From contig NZ_LSIJ01000064.1 of NCBI RefSeq assembly GCF_001556185.1, forward strand, positions 1 to 64,000: a DNA stretch of 64,000 nt, written 5' to 3'. The position numbers and the translations under genes were made by a program. Source of the DNA: Sphingomonas sp. CCH10-B3 (GTDB taxonomy: Bacteria; Pseudomonadota; Alphaproteobacteria; Sphingomonadales; Sphingomonadaceae). Under the pieces are notes generated by a model that had not been told where the DNA came from, did no database searches, and worked only from the letters and a program-made list of their open reading frames with translations. Within the stretch, counting starts at the first letter, position 1; each line of letters opens with the position of its first letter. Shown here piece by piece: positions 25,162 through 32,999 of the stretch.

Positions 25162-27516
25162 TTGAACACCGTCCCGTCCGATGTCGCTGCGCCGCTTGCA
25201 CTGCCCTCGCCCGAGCAGGTCGCGCTGATCGAAACCATCGATGCGCGGTTGCGCTGGCTGGCATCGTGGACGATCCACAACGCCAATCACTTGCGCGAGA
25301 GCCGCGACGGGCTGAAGGTCGGCGGGCATCAGGCGTCGTGCGCGTCGATCTCGACGATCATGGCCGCGCTCTATTTCGCGGCGCTCGGCCCCAATGACCG
25401 CGTCGCCGTGAAGCCGCACGCGGGGCCGATCCTGCACGCGATCCATTATCTGCTCGGCCAGCAGAGCCTCGACCAGCTGCAGGCGTTTCGCGGCTTCGGC
25501 GGCATGCAGAGCTATCCCAGCCGGACCAAGGACGCGATCCCGATCGACTTTTCGACCGGATCGGTCGGGCTGGGGGTGGCGATCACCGCCTTTGCATCGC
25601 TGGTGCAAGATTATCTGGTCGCGCACGGCAAGCTCGCGCCCGAGGACACCGGTCGGATGATCGCGCTGATGGGGGATGCCGAACTCGACGAAGGCAATAT
25701 CTACGAATGCCTGATCGAGGCTTACAAGCACGACGTCCGCAATTGCTGGTGGATTGTCGATTACAACCGCCAGTCGCTCGATGCGACGACGGCGGACCGG
25801 ATGTTCGACCGGTTTGACGATATTTTCGAAACCTGCGGCTGGCGCGTGCTGACACTGAAGCACGGCAAGCTGCAACGCGCCGCGTTCAAGCAACCCGGCG
25901 GCCAGCATCTCGAACAATGGATCGATGCCTGCCCCAATGCCGATTTCGCGGCGCTCACCTATCAGGGCGGTGCCGCATGGCGCGAGCGGCTGACCCGCGA
26001 CATCGGCGGAAAGTCGGGCGTTGCCGCGTTGCTGGCGGCGCACGACAATGCAGCGCTTGCGCGGCTGATGACCAACCTTGGCGGGCATTGTGTCGAGACG
26101 ATCCTCGATGCCTTCGCCCAGGCGGCCGATGATACGCCGACCTGTTTCATTGCCTATACCGTCAAGGGCTATGGCCTACCGTTCGCAGGACATAAGGACA
26201 ATCATGCCGGGTTGATGAACCCCGGCCAGATCGAAGCCTTGCGCGACCAGATGGGCATTGCAGCGGGCGAAGAGTGGCAGCCCTGGTCGGGGCTGGGCGA
26301 TAACGCCCGGACCAGCGTCAAAGCCTTCGTCGATGCGTCGCCGCTCAAGGTGAAGGTCGCCGATCGCGCCTTTGCCGAAGTGCCGGTGCCCGACCGGCTG
26401 CCAGTGCCGGATGGGGACGAGCAATCCACGCAGACGGCGTTCGGCAAGATCCTGCTCGATCTGGCGAAGTCGGGGCATCCACTCGCCGACCATATCGTTA
26501 CCACCTCGCCCGATGTGACTGTCTCGACCAACCTCGGCGCTTGGGTGAACCAGCGCGGGCTGTTCCGGCGGCAGGACATCGCCGATGTCTTCGCCGCCGC
26601 GCGCATTCCTTCCGCCCAGAAATGGGCGGCACGACCGGCGGGCCAGCATGTCGAGCTGGGCATTGCCGAGAGCAATCTGTTCCTGATGCTGGCGGCGGCG
26701 GGCATCTCTGCGCCGTTGTTCGGCACGCGGTTGATGCCGGTCGGGACGGTCTATGACCCGTTCATCGCGCGCGGGCTCGATGCGATGAATTACGGCTGTT
26801 ACATGAACGCGCGCTTCCTGCTGGTGGCGACGCCTTCGGGGCTCACTCTGGGGCCGGAAGGGGGGGCGCATCAGTCAATCAATTCGCCGCTGATCGGCAT
26901 GGGCCAGCCGGGGCTGACCTATTATGAGCCCGCCTATGCCGACGAGGTCGCGCTGCTGATGGGCCATGCGTTCCGGCACATGCAGGCCGCCGATGGCGGT
27001 GCGGTCTATCTGCGGCTGTCGACGCGCAGCATCGCGCAGGTCAGCCGCGAGAACGATCGCTGGGAGGAAGGCGCGATCAAGGGCGGTTATTGGCTGAAGC
27101 GCCCCGCGCCGGGCGCCGAGGCCGCGATCATCGCCACGGGGGCGATCCTGCCCGAGGCGCTGGAGGCTTGGGAGCAGCTCAAGGACGATCTGCCCGGTAT
27201 CGGCCTGATGGCCGTCACCTCGCCCGATCTGCTCCACCGCGGCTGGTCGGCGGCGCGCGCGGCGCGCTGGAGCGGCGGGGGCGGACCCGCGCATATCGCA
27301 ACCCTGCTCGGCGCGCTGTCGCCGACCGCGGGGCTGGTGACGATCATCGATGGCAGCCCCGGCACGCTGAGCTGGATCGGCGGGGTGCGTGGCAACCGGG
27401 TGTCACCGCTCGGCATCGACCGCTTCGGGCAGACCGGCGATCTGCCCGACCTCTACCGCGAATACCGGCTCGACGCGCAGGCAATCATCGATGCGGCAGC
27501 GGAGTTGTTTCTGTGA
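25162..27516 (+). CDS. AceE/transketolase-like thiamine diphosphate enzyme
   Basis: 784 residues from a TTG at 25162, chosen because family-like sequence begins just after it (LPSPEQVALIETIDARLRW); upstream sequence in this frame is Arg-rich. The thiamine motif is GDAE starting at Gly171-Asp172, ending at Asn202 in VDYNRQSLD. The C-terminal half has a transketolase-like pyrimidine domain (LGIAESNLFLMLAAAG, LTLGPEGGAHQS). The architecture matches homodimeric 2-oxoacid dehydrogenase E1 (AceE), but it is about 100 residues shorter and no E2 or E3 gene is nearby. It may act on a 2-oxoacid or ketose-type substrate. The stop overlaps a possible GTG of the next gene, suggesting an operon. Confidence 0.75.
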   Translation: MNTVPSDVAAPLALPSPEQVALIETIDARLRWLASWTIHNANHLRESRDGLKVGGHQASCASISTIMAALYFAALGPNDRVAVKPHAGPILHAIHYLLGQQSLDQLQAFRGFGGMQSYPSRTKDAIPIDFSTGSVGLGVAITAFASLVQDYLVAHGKLAPEDTGRMIALMGDAELDEGNIYECLIEAYKHDVRNCWWIVDYNRQSLDATTADRMFDRFDDIFETCGWRVLTLKHGKLQRAAFKQPGGQHLEQWIDACPNADFAALTYQGGAAWRERLTRDIGGKSGVAALLAAHDNAALARLMTNLGGHCVETILDAFAQAADDTPTCFIAYTVKGYGLPFAGHKDNHAGLMNPGQIEALRDQMGIAAGEEWQPWSGLGDNARTSVKAFVDASPLKVKVADRAFAEVPVPDRLPVPDGDEQSTQTAFGKILLDLAKSGHPLADHIVTTSPDVTVSTNLGAWVNQRGLFRRQDIADVFAAARIPSAQKWAARPAGQHVELGIAESNLFLMLAAAGISAPLFGTRLMPVGTVYDPFIARGLDAMNYGCYMNARFLLVATPSGLTLGPEGGAHQSINSPLIGMGQPGLTYYEPAYADEVALLMGHAFRHMQAADGGAVYLRLSTRSIAQVSRENDRWEEGAIKGGYWLKRPAPGAEAAIIATGAILPEALEAWEQLKDDLPGIGLMAVTSPDLLHRGWSAARAARWSGGGGPAHIATLLGALSPTAGLVTIIDGSPGTLSWIGGVRGNRVSPLGIDRFGQTGDLPDLYREYRLDAQAIIDAAAELFL

Positions 27517-27545
27517 ACGAGCCACACAACCGGAAGGACAACACA

Positions 27546-28835
27546 ATGGCAGTGTCACGGCGCGACGCGATGATGCTTGCGGCGGGTGTCGCGGTCACTC
27601 CGTCGGTTGCGGTCGGGGCCACGACGCCCGGCAGGACGACTGTCGCCCCCGACGACGAGGCGGCATGGGCGCGGATCGGCAAGCTCTATCCGGCGATGGG
27701 GCCAGTGACGCAGCTCGAACATGGCTATTGGGGGAATATGGCTGCGCCGGTGGCGGACGCGCATCGCGAGATTCTCGCGCGGCTCAATCGCGATACCAGC
27801 ATCTATGCCCGTCGCGCGATGCGGCGCGACCAGATTGTGGCACAGGCGCGGGCGGGAGCGGCGATGGGCGTGCAGCCCGAGGACATGGGCTTTTGCCGCA
27901 ACGCCGCCGAAGGGTTGCAGGCGCTGATCAGCCAGTTTCAGGGCGTGGCTGAGGGCGACGCGATCCTTTATTCGGACAATGACTATGAGGCCTCGCAAAA
28001 TGCGATGGCCTATCTGGCGCGGACCCGGCGCGCGCAGGCAATCAAGGTCGCGCTGCCGCGCGCGCCCACGCGCGACAATGTGATCGCCGTCTATGCCGAG
28101 GCAATCAAGCGCGCCAAGCGGCTCAAGTTCGTGCTGCTGACCCACGGCACGCACCGCAGCGGGATGGTGGTGCCGGTCACCGAGATCGCCGCGCTCGCCA
28201 AGGTAGCAGGCGCGGTGGTGCTGGTCGATTGCGCGCAGAGCTTCTTCCAGCGCCCCTTCGCGATCCCCGATTTTGGCGCCGATTATGTCGTGCTCAACTT
28301 CCATAAATGGGTCGGCGCGCCGGTCGGCATTGCGGCGTTCTGGTGCCGCCCCGGCATGGCCGCGCAGATCGCGACCGCGCCGTCCGAAGCGACCGATGCC
28401 AAACCCGGCGACGTGCAGGCCAAGGTGCATCTCGGCACGGTCGACTTCGCGCCGCAATTGACACTGCCGACCGCGCTCGATTTTCAGGCATCGGTGCTGC
28501 CGGTGCCGATGAAGCTCGCGCGGCTGCAATATCTGCGCAACCATTGGGTGCGGCAATTGCGGGGGCTATCGGGCCTCGAAATCATGGTCGGCGATGATCC
28601 CGCGACGTTCGGCGCGATCACCTCATTCCGGATTGCCGGCCATGTCTCGGTCGCCGACAATGTCGCGATCACCGACACGCTGTTCAATCGCTACCGGATC
28701 ATGACGGTCCACCGCACCGGCCTCGCCGATGGTGCCTGCGTGCGGGTGACGCCTGCGCTGTTCACTACGCCCGCCGATCTCGACCGGCTGGTGGTGGCGC
28801 TGAAGGAACTGGTGCCCGAAATCGCGCGCGGTTGA
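27546..28835 (+). CDS. Class V aminotransferase-fold PLP enzyme with a Tat-like signal
   Basis: 429 residues from the ATG at 27546 after GGAAGGA. The fold is that of the isopenicillin-N epimerase / cysteine desulfurase group: RNAAEGLQALI, LLTHGTHRSGMVVPV, VDCAQSFFQRPF, and the PLP-binding Lys254 in LNFHKWVGAP. The first 25 residues (SRRDAMMLAAGVAVTPSVAVGA) look like a Tat signal, so the enzyme may fold with its cofactor and be exported. Family members do elimination, epimerisation or C-S lyase chemistry; the reaction here is not known. It is 29 bases downstream of the thiamine enzyme and convergent with the MetE-like pair. Confidence 0.8.
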   Translation: MAVSRRDAMMLAAGVAVTPSVAVGATTPGRTTVAPDDEAAWARIGKLYPAMGPVTQLEHGYWGNMAAPVADAHREILARLNRDTSIYARRAMRRDQIVAQARAGAAMGVQPEDMGFCRNAAEGLQALISQFQGVAEGDAILYSDNDYEASQNAMAYLARTRRAQAIKVALPRAPTRDNVIAVYAEAIKRAKRLKFVLLTHGTHRSGMVVPVTEIAALAKVAGAVVLVDCAQSFFQRPFAIPDFGADYVVLNFHKWVGAPVGIAAFWCRPGMAAQIATAPSEATDAKPGDVQAKVHLGTVDFAPQLTLPTALDFQASVLPVPMKLARLQYLRNHWVRQLRGLSGLEIMVGDDPATFGAITSFRIAGHVSVADNVAITDTLFNRYRIMTVHRTGLADGACVRVTPALFTTPADLDRLVVALKELVPEIARG

Positions 28836-28845
28836 ACGCTGGCTG

Positions 28846-29982
28846 CTACCAGTAGCGCGCGCTCGCGATCCGGGCGCCTTCGGCCAGCACCGCCATCTTC
28901 GCCCAGACGATGTCGCGGTCGACGCCGCCCGAGCCGACATGCACCGAAAAGCCGCAGTCGACGCCGGCCATCACATTGTCGCGCCCGACCAGATCGGCAT
29001 AGCGGCCGATCCGCTGCGCGATCAGTTCGGGATGCTCGATGTAATTCGACTGGCATTCGACGACGCCGGGGATCAGCACCTTGCCGTCGGGCAGGCCGAT
29101 TTCCTTGAACATCTCATATTCGTGCGCGTGGCGCGGATTGGCGGCCTCGAACTGGATCGCGTGCGGGCGCGCGCGCCAGACGAGGTCGATGATGTCCCTG
29201 AAGGGCACGTCGCAGTGGTGCGGCCCCGGATAATTGCCCCAGCACATGTGCATCCGCAGCTGCTGCTCGGGGATGTTCGCGGTCGCGCGGTTGAGTGCCT
29301 CGATATTGAGCATCATCCGGTCGCGGAACTGCGACAGCGTCAGCTCGCGGAACTGGGTGTGGCGGCCCATCGCGAGATCGGGGCAATCGATCTGGAGCGT
29401 GATCCCGGCAGCGGCGATCGCTTCATATTCGTGGCGCAGCCCTTCGGCGAGCGCGAACAGATAGTCCTCGTCGCTGTCGTAATAATCATTGGCGAAGAAC
29501 AGCGCGGTGACGCCCGGCGAAGCGGCGCTCATGAACGCCTGCCGCCCCGGATGCCTGGCGAGTGCCGCGTTCAGGGTGCGCGTGTCGGCTTCGACGGCGG
29601 TCATGTCCTTGACGGTGATCGGCGCGTTGCACGCCGGCGTCTTGCGGTGCTTGCGACCGGCATCGCCCGAAATGCGTTCCTTGACGCCCGGGAAATCTTC
29701 GACATCCGCAAAGACATAGCTGTTGCCGCTGCCGCCGAAGCCGTTGAGCCGGTCCTTGATGTAGGTGGCATAGCTCGGCTTCGACTGTTCGCCATCGTTG
29801 ATGATGTCGAGCCCGGCCTCCGCCTGCTTCGTCACGACATAATCGACCGCGGCTTCCACGCGCGCCTCGACTGCAACGGGGTCGAGCGGCAATCCTTCCT
29901 CGCGCGCGAACATCAGCGCGATCAGGTCGTCCTGGCGCGGCAGGCTGCCGACATGAGTGGTGAGGAAACGCCCCGCGCTCAT
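28846..29982 (-). CDS. MetE-like single-domain zinc methyl/alkyl-transferase (copy 1)
   Basis: 378 residues, about half the length of cobalamin-independent methionine synthase, matching its C-terminal barrel. It opens LTTHVGSLPR. The zinc ligands expected from MetE are present: His245 and Cys247 in MHMCWGN, Glu279 in QFEAANPRH, Cys343 in VDCGF. The usual IDEP motif reads IDCPDLAM (Asp199-Cys200). This subfamily includes epoxyalkane:CoM transferase and core-MetE enzymes, which activate a thiol on zinc. Its acceptor and donor are unknown. The ATG overlaps the preceding MetE-like stop by four bases (ATGA), so the pair is co-translated. Confidence 0.82.
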   Translation of the reverse strand: MSAGRFLTTHVGSLPRQDDLIALMFAREEGLPLDPVAVEARVEAAVDYVVTKQAEAGLDIINDGEQSKPSYATYIKDRLNGFGGSGNSYVFADVEDFPGVKERISGDAGRKHRKTPACNAPITVKDMTAVEADTRTLNAALARHPGRQAFMSAASPGVTALFFANDYYDSDEDYLFALAEGLRHEYEAIAAAGITLQIDCPDLAMGRHTQFRELTLSQFRDRMMLNIEALNRATANIPEQQLRMHMCWGNYPGPHHCDVPFRDIIDLVWRARPHAIQFEAANPRHAHEYEMFKEIGLPDGKVLIPGVVECQSNYIEHPELIAQRIGRYADLVGRDNVMAGVDCGFSVHVGSGGVDRDIVWAKMAVLAEGARIASARYW

Positions 29983-31001
29983 GCCAGTTCGCCCCGGACG
30001 ATGGCGGCGCCATCGGCCATCGCCTTCATTTTCCCGAAAGCCACGTCGCGCGGCAGATATTTCAGCCCGCAGTCGGGCGCGATCACCAGCCGTTCGGCGG
30101 CGACATGCGGCAGCGCGCGGCGGATGCGCGCGGCAACCGTCTCGGGCGTTTCGATTTCGTGCGTCGACAGGTCGAGCACGCCGAGAATGATCGTCTTGCC
30201 GGTCAGCTTTTCGAGAATGCTGCAATCGAGGTTCGACTGAGCGGTTTCGATCGAAATGTCATTGAGGTCGGTATCGGCGAGTTCGGGCAGGAAATTATAG
30301 CCCTCGGGCCGTTCGTGGATCAGCGCTGCATAGCCGAAGCAGATGTGGAGCGCAGTGCGCCCCTCCACACCGTCGAGCGCGGTCTTGAGCGCGGCGAGGC
30401 CATAGTCGCGCGCCTTCGCGGGGCGGGCCTGCATATAGGGCTCGTCGATCTGGACGATGTCGGCCCCCGCCGCGAACAGGTCCTTGATCTCGGCATTGAC
30501 GGCGACGGCATAGTCGTGCGCCATCTCCGCCTCGTCGGCGTAAAAGTCGTTCTGCGCCTGCTGGGCCATGGTGAAGGGGCCGGGGACGGTGATCTTGATC
30601 ATCCGGTCGGTGTTCGCGCGCAGGAATTCGACGTCGCGTGTCTCGACCGCGTGACGGCGGACGATCTTGCCGGTCACGCGCGGCACCGGATTGGGCTCGC
30701 CGCTGCGGTCGAGCGCGACGCCGGGATTGTCGAGATCGACGCCGTCGAGCGCGGTCGCGAAGCGGTTCGAATAGCTTTCGCGGCGCATCTCGCCGTCGGT
30801 GATGATGTCGAGCCCGGCGCGCTCCTGGTCGCGGATCGCGAGGATGGTCGCGTCATCGAACGCCTGCTCGCGCCATTCGGGATCGACGCGCCACAGCTCG
30901 GTCGCGCGCACGCGCGGCGGGAAGCGACCGGCGAGCTTGACCTTGTCGATCAGCCAGTCGGGCTGGGTGTAGGAACCGACGAGCGAGGTGGGCAGCAGCA
31001 T
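29979..31001 (-). CDS. MetE-like single-domain zinc methyl/alkyl-transferase (copy 2)
   Basis: 340 residues from the ATG at 31001. It opens LLPTSLVGSYTQPDWL and keeps ITVPGPFTM and the canonical VQIDEPYM (Asp186-Glu187). The zinc site is His219 and Cys221 in LHICFGY, Glu252 in ISIETAQSN, and Cys311 in APDCGLKYL. It differs clearly from its neighbour, so the two are not a recent duplication. Both lack the N-terminal folate-binding half of MetE. It lies 13 bases after the VOC-hydrolase gene in a five-gene operon headed by the TonB receptor. Confidence 0.85.
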   Translation of the reverse strand: MLLPTSLVGSYTQPDWLIDKVKLAGRFPPRVRATELWRVDPEWREQAFDDATILAIRDQERAGLDIITDGEMRRESYSNRFATALDGVDLDNPGVALDRSGEPNPVPRVTGKIVRRHAVETRDVEFLRANTDRMIKITVPGPFTMAQQAQNDFYADEAEMAHDYAVAVNAEIKDLFAAGADIVQIDEPYMQARPAKARDYGLAALKTALDGVEGRTALHICFGYAALIHERPEGYNFLPELADTDLNDISIETAQSNLDCSILEKLTGKTIILGVLDLSTHEIETPETVAARIRRALPHVAAERLVIAPDCGLKYLPRDVAFGKMKAMADGAAIVRGELA

Positions 31002-31014
31002 GGGTAGGGCCTTT

Positions 31015-32340
31015 TCAGCAGGGAAGGGAATGGACGAAGTCGAGCAGGAGCGTGTTGAACGCGCCGGGCTGGTCGAGATTGCACAGATGACCGGCACCCT
31101 CGATCACGACCGTGCGACCCCGGGGGGCAGTTGCACCGATGAAGTCCGCGACCCGGCGGCGCCACGGCATATCGTCGGCGCCGACGATCGCCAGCACCGG
31201 CATCGGCAGCGCGGCGATATCGGCCTCGGCAATCGCGATCGGTTGCTGCACTGCGCGCAGGTCGCGCCCGTCATAAGCGTCCAGCATCGCCTCGAGCAGC
31301 GGCCGCGCGGCCGGCGAGATGCGTGTCAGCGGATGTTGCCGCCATTCGGCCTTCATCGCCTCGAGCTGTCCTTCGGCGACCATCGTCGAATAATAGCTGC
31401 GGGGCAGCGCGTCTTCCTCGCTGTCGTGGGGCACGACATCGTGCAGCGGCGCGCCGACCACCACCAGCCCCGCGAGCCGTTCCGGCCGGTGCCGCGCATA
31501 GTCGAGCGCGACGGCGGCCCCCTGCGACATGCCGACCAGCACGAAGCGGTCGCTGCCGACCAGCCGGTCGACGTCCTGCCATTCGCGCGCGAGGCTGGCG
31601 GGGGCAGTTGCGCCGCCGAAGCCGCGCCGGTCGGGCATCACCAGCCGCAGGCGATCCGCGAGCGGCAGTTGCGGCGTCCAGCTGCGGTGATCGAGCGTCC
31701 AGCCGTGCAGTAACAGCGCTTCCACGCCCTCGCCCGCCACCGCGACGGGCAGCGTGCCGTCGCCGACATCGATGGCGCGCGCGGTCGCTGGCGGGGGGGC
31801 GTCAGCCAGATGCCGCACGTCGTTGTTGGGCCGGTGATCGCCCGCCAGCCAGCGCTTCAGCTCGCTGTGCGCGTCCTGCAGGCGCAGCGCGTTGATTTGC
31901 GGCGCATGTTCGGCGTCGCGGGTGAATTCGATGATCATGCCATCGGGGTCGGTGACATAGACCGAGCGGCAATAGCCATGTTCGAGCACATAGGTTTCCG
32001 GCTCAACGAACCCGGCCGCAGCAATGCGGCGCTCCAGCTCGGCCTGCGCGTCGGCATCCACGTTGAGCGCGAGATGGCGGAACGGGCTCGGCGGCAGCTC
32101 GGGGCCGAATTCGGCCTGGTCGGCGGGATCGGCGAACGAGAAGAACGCCATCGCGCTGCCATCGGGCAGGCCGAAGAAACAATGGCAATAGGTGCGTTCC
32201 TTGCCGAACAGGTCTTCCTGCTCGCACCAGGTTGCCGTCAATGGGAAGCCGAGAATGTCTTCGTAAAAATGGCGGGTGGCTTCGAGATCCTTGGAGACAT
32301 AGGCAGTGTGATGCAGGCGGCTGGGCAAATGGGCGCTCAT
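31015..32340 (-). CDS. Fusion of VOC (glyoxalase/dioxygenase) domain with alpha/beta hydrolase
   Basis: 441 residues in one uninterrupted frame. Residues 1-150 form a VOC domain (LHHTAYVSKDLEATRHFYEDILGF, with metal-ligand candidates His11, His89 and Glu138). Residues 190-441 form an alpha/beta hydrolase with LLHGWTLDHRSW, the nucleophile elbow GMSQG (Ser272), Asp389 or Asp390 in VGADD, and His418 in GAGHL. The combination suggests two sequential steps, for example ring opening or isomerisation followed by hydrolysis of the product. The order is inference. Starts and stops fit the operon: 31 bases after wrbA and 13 before the MetE-like gene. Confidence 0.85.
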   Translation of the reverse strand: MSAHLPSRLHHTAYVSKDLEATRHFYEDILGFPLTATWCEQEDLFGKERTYCHCFFGLPDGSAMAFFSFADPADQAEFGPELPPSPFRHLALNVDADAQAELERRIAAAGFVEPETYVLEHGYCRSVYVTDPDGMIIEFTRDAEHAPQINALRLQDAHSELKRWLAGDHRPNNDVRHLADAPPPATARAIDVGDGTLPVAVAGEGVEALLLHGWTLDHRSWTPQLPLADRLRLVMPDRRGFGGATAPASLAREWQDVDRLVGSDRFVLVGMSQGAAVALDYARHRPERLAGLVVVGAPLHDVVPHDSEEDALPRSYYSTMVAEGQLEAMKAEWRQHPLTRISPAARPLLEAMLDAYDGRDLRAVQQPIAIAEADIAALPMPVLAIVGADDMPWRRRVADFIGATAPRGRTVVIEGAGHLCNLDQPGAFNTLLLDFVHSLPC

Positions 32341-32371
32341 GATCTGCTCCTGTCGAATCGGGTGGTCGGGG

Positions 32372-32974
32372 TCAGCGGGTCAGCTTTTGGGCGATCCGGG
32401 CGACATGGTCGCCCTGAAAGCGCGCACCGGCAAGTTCGTTGTCGCTTGGCATCCGGCTGCCGTCGCCGCCCGCAATCGTCGTCGCGCCATAGGGCGTGCC
32501 GCCGCTGATTTCGGTCATCACGGTATTGCCGGTGAAGCTGTAGGGCAGGCCCACCACGACCATGCCGTGGTGCAGCAGCGTGGTGTGGAACGAGGTGATC
32601 GTGGTTTCCTGGCCGCCGTGCTGGCTGGCGGTGCTGGCGAAGACGCTGCCGACCTTGCCGATCAGCGCGCCGCGCGCCCACAGGCCGCCGGTCTGGTCGA
32701 GGAAGTTGCGCATCTGCGCGGCCATGTTGCCGAACCGCGTCGGGGTGCCGAAGATGATCGCGTCATAATCGGCGAGTTCGTCGGGAGTCGCGACCGGGGC
32801 GGCCTGATCGAGCTTCATGCCCGCTGCACGCGCCTGCGCTTCGGGCATGATCTCGGGAACGCGCTTCAGGATCGCTTGACACCCTTCGACACCGTCGACG
32901 CCAGCGGCGACCGACTGCGCCATTGCCTCGATGTGGCCGTAGGACGAATAATAGAGAATCAGAATGCGGGTCAC
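32372..32974 (-). CDS. wrbA: WrbA-like NAD(P)H:quinone oxidoreductase
   Basis: 200 residues from a GTG at 32974, preceded by AAGGA; an in-frame TTG seven codons upstream is less likely. The flavodoxin-type FMN loop ([15 protein letters not shown]), [25 protein letters not shown], and [13 protein letters not shown] with [18 protein letters not shown] are typical WrbA features. It performs two-electron quinone reduction with FMN. In this operon it could reduce a quinone or quinone-methide intermediate of an aromatic substrate; that is inference. Confidence 0.88.
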   Translation of the reverse strand: MTRILILYYSSYGHIEAMAQSVAAGVDGVEGCQAILKRVPEIMPEAQARAAGMKLDQAAPVATPDELADYDAIIFGTPTRFGNMAAQMRNFLDQTGGLWARGALIGKVGSVFASTASQHGGQETTITSFHTTLLHHGMVVVGLPYSFTGNTVMTEISGGTPYGATTIAGGDGSRMPSDNELAGARFQGDHVARIAQKLTR

Positions 32975-32999
32975 GAAACGATCCTTGGCTGGCAAACGA

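Noticed and set aside
28846..31001. Split methionine synthase pseudogene
   Set aside because: Both MetE-like proteins independently carry a full zinc site and both match the C-terminal barrel, so they are two proteins and not halves of one broken gene.
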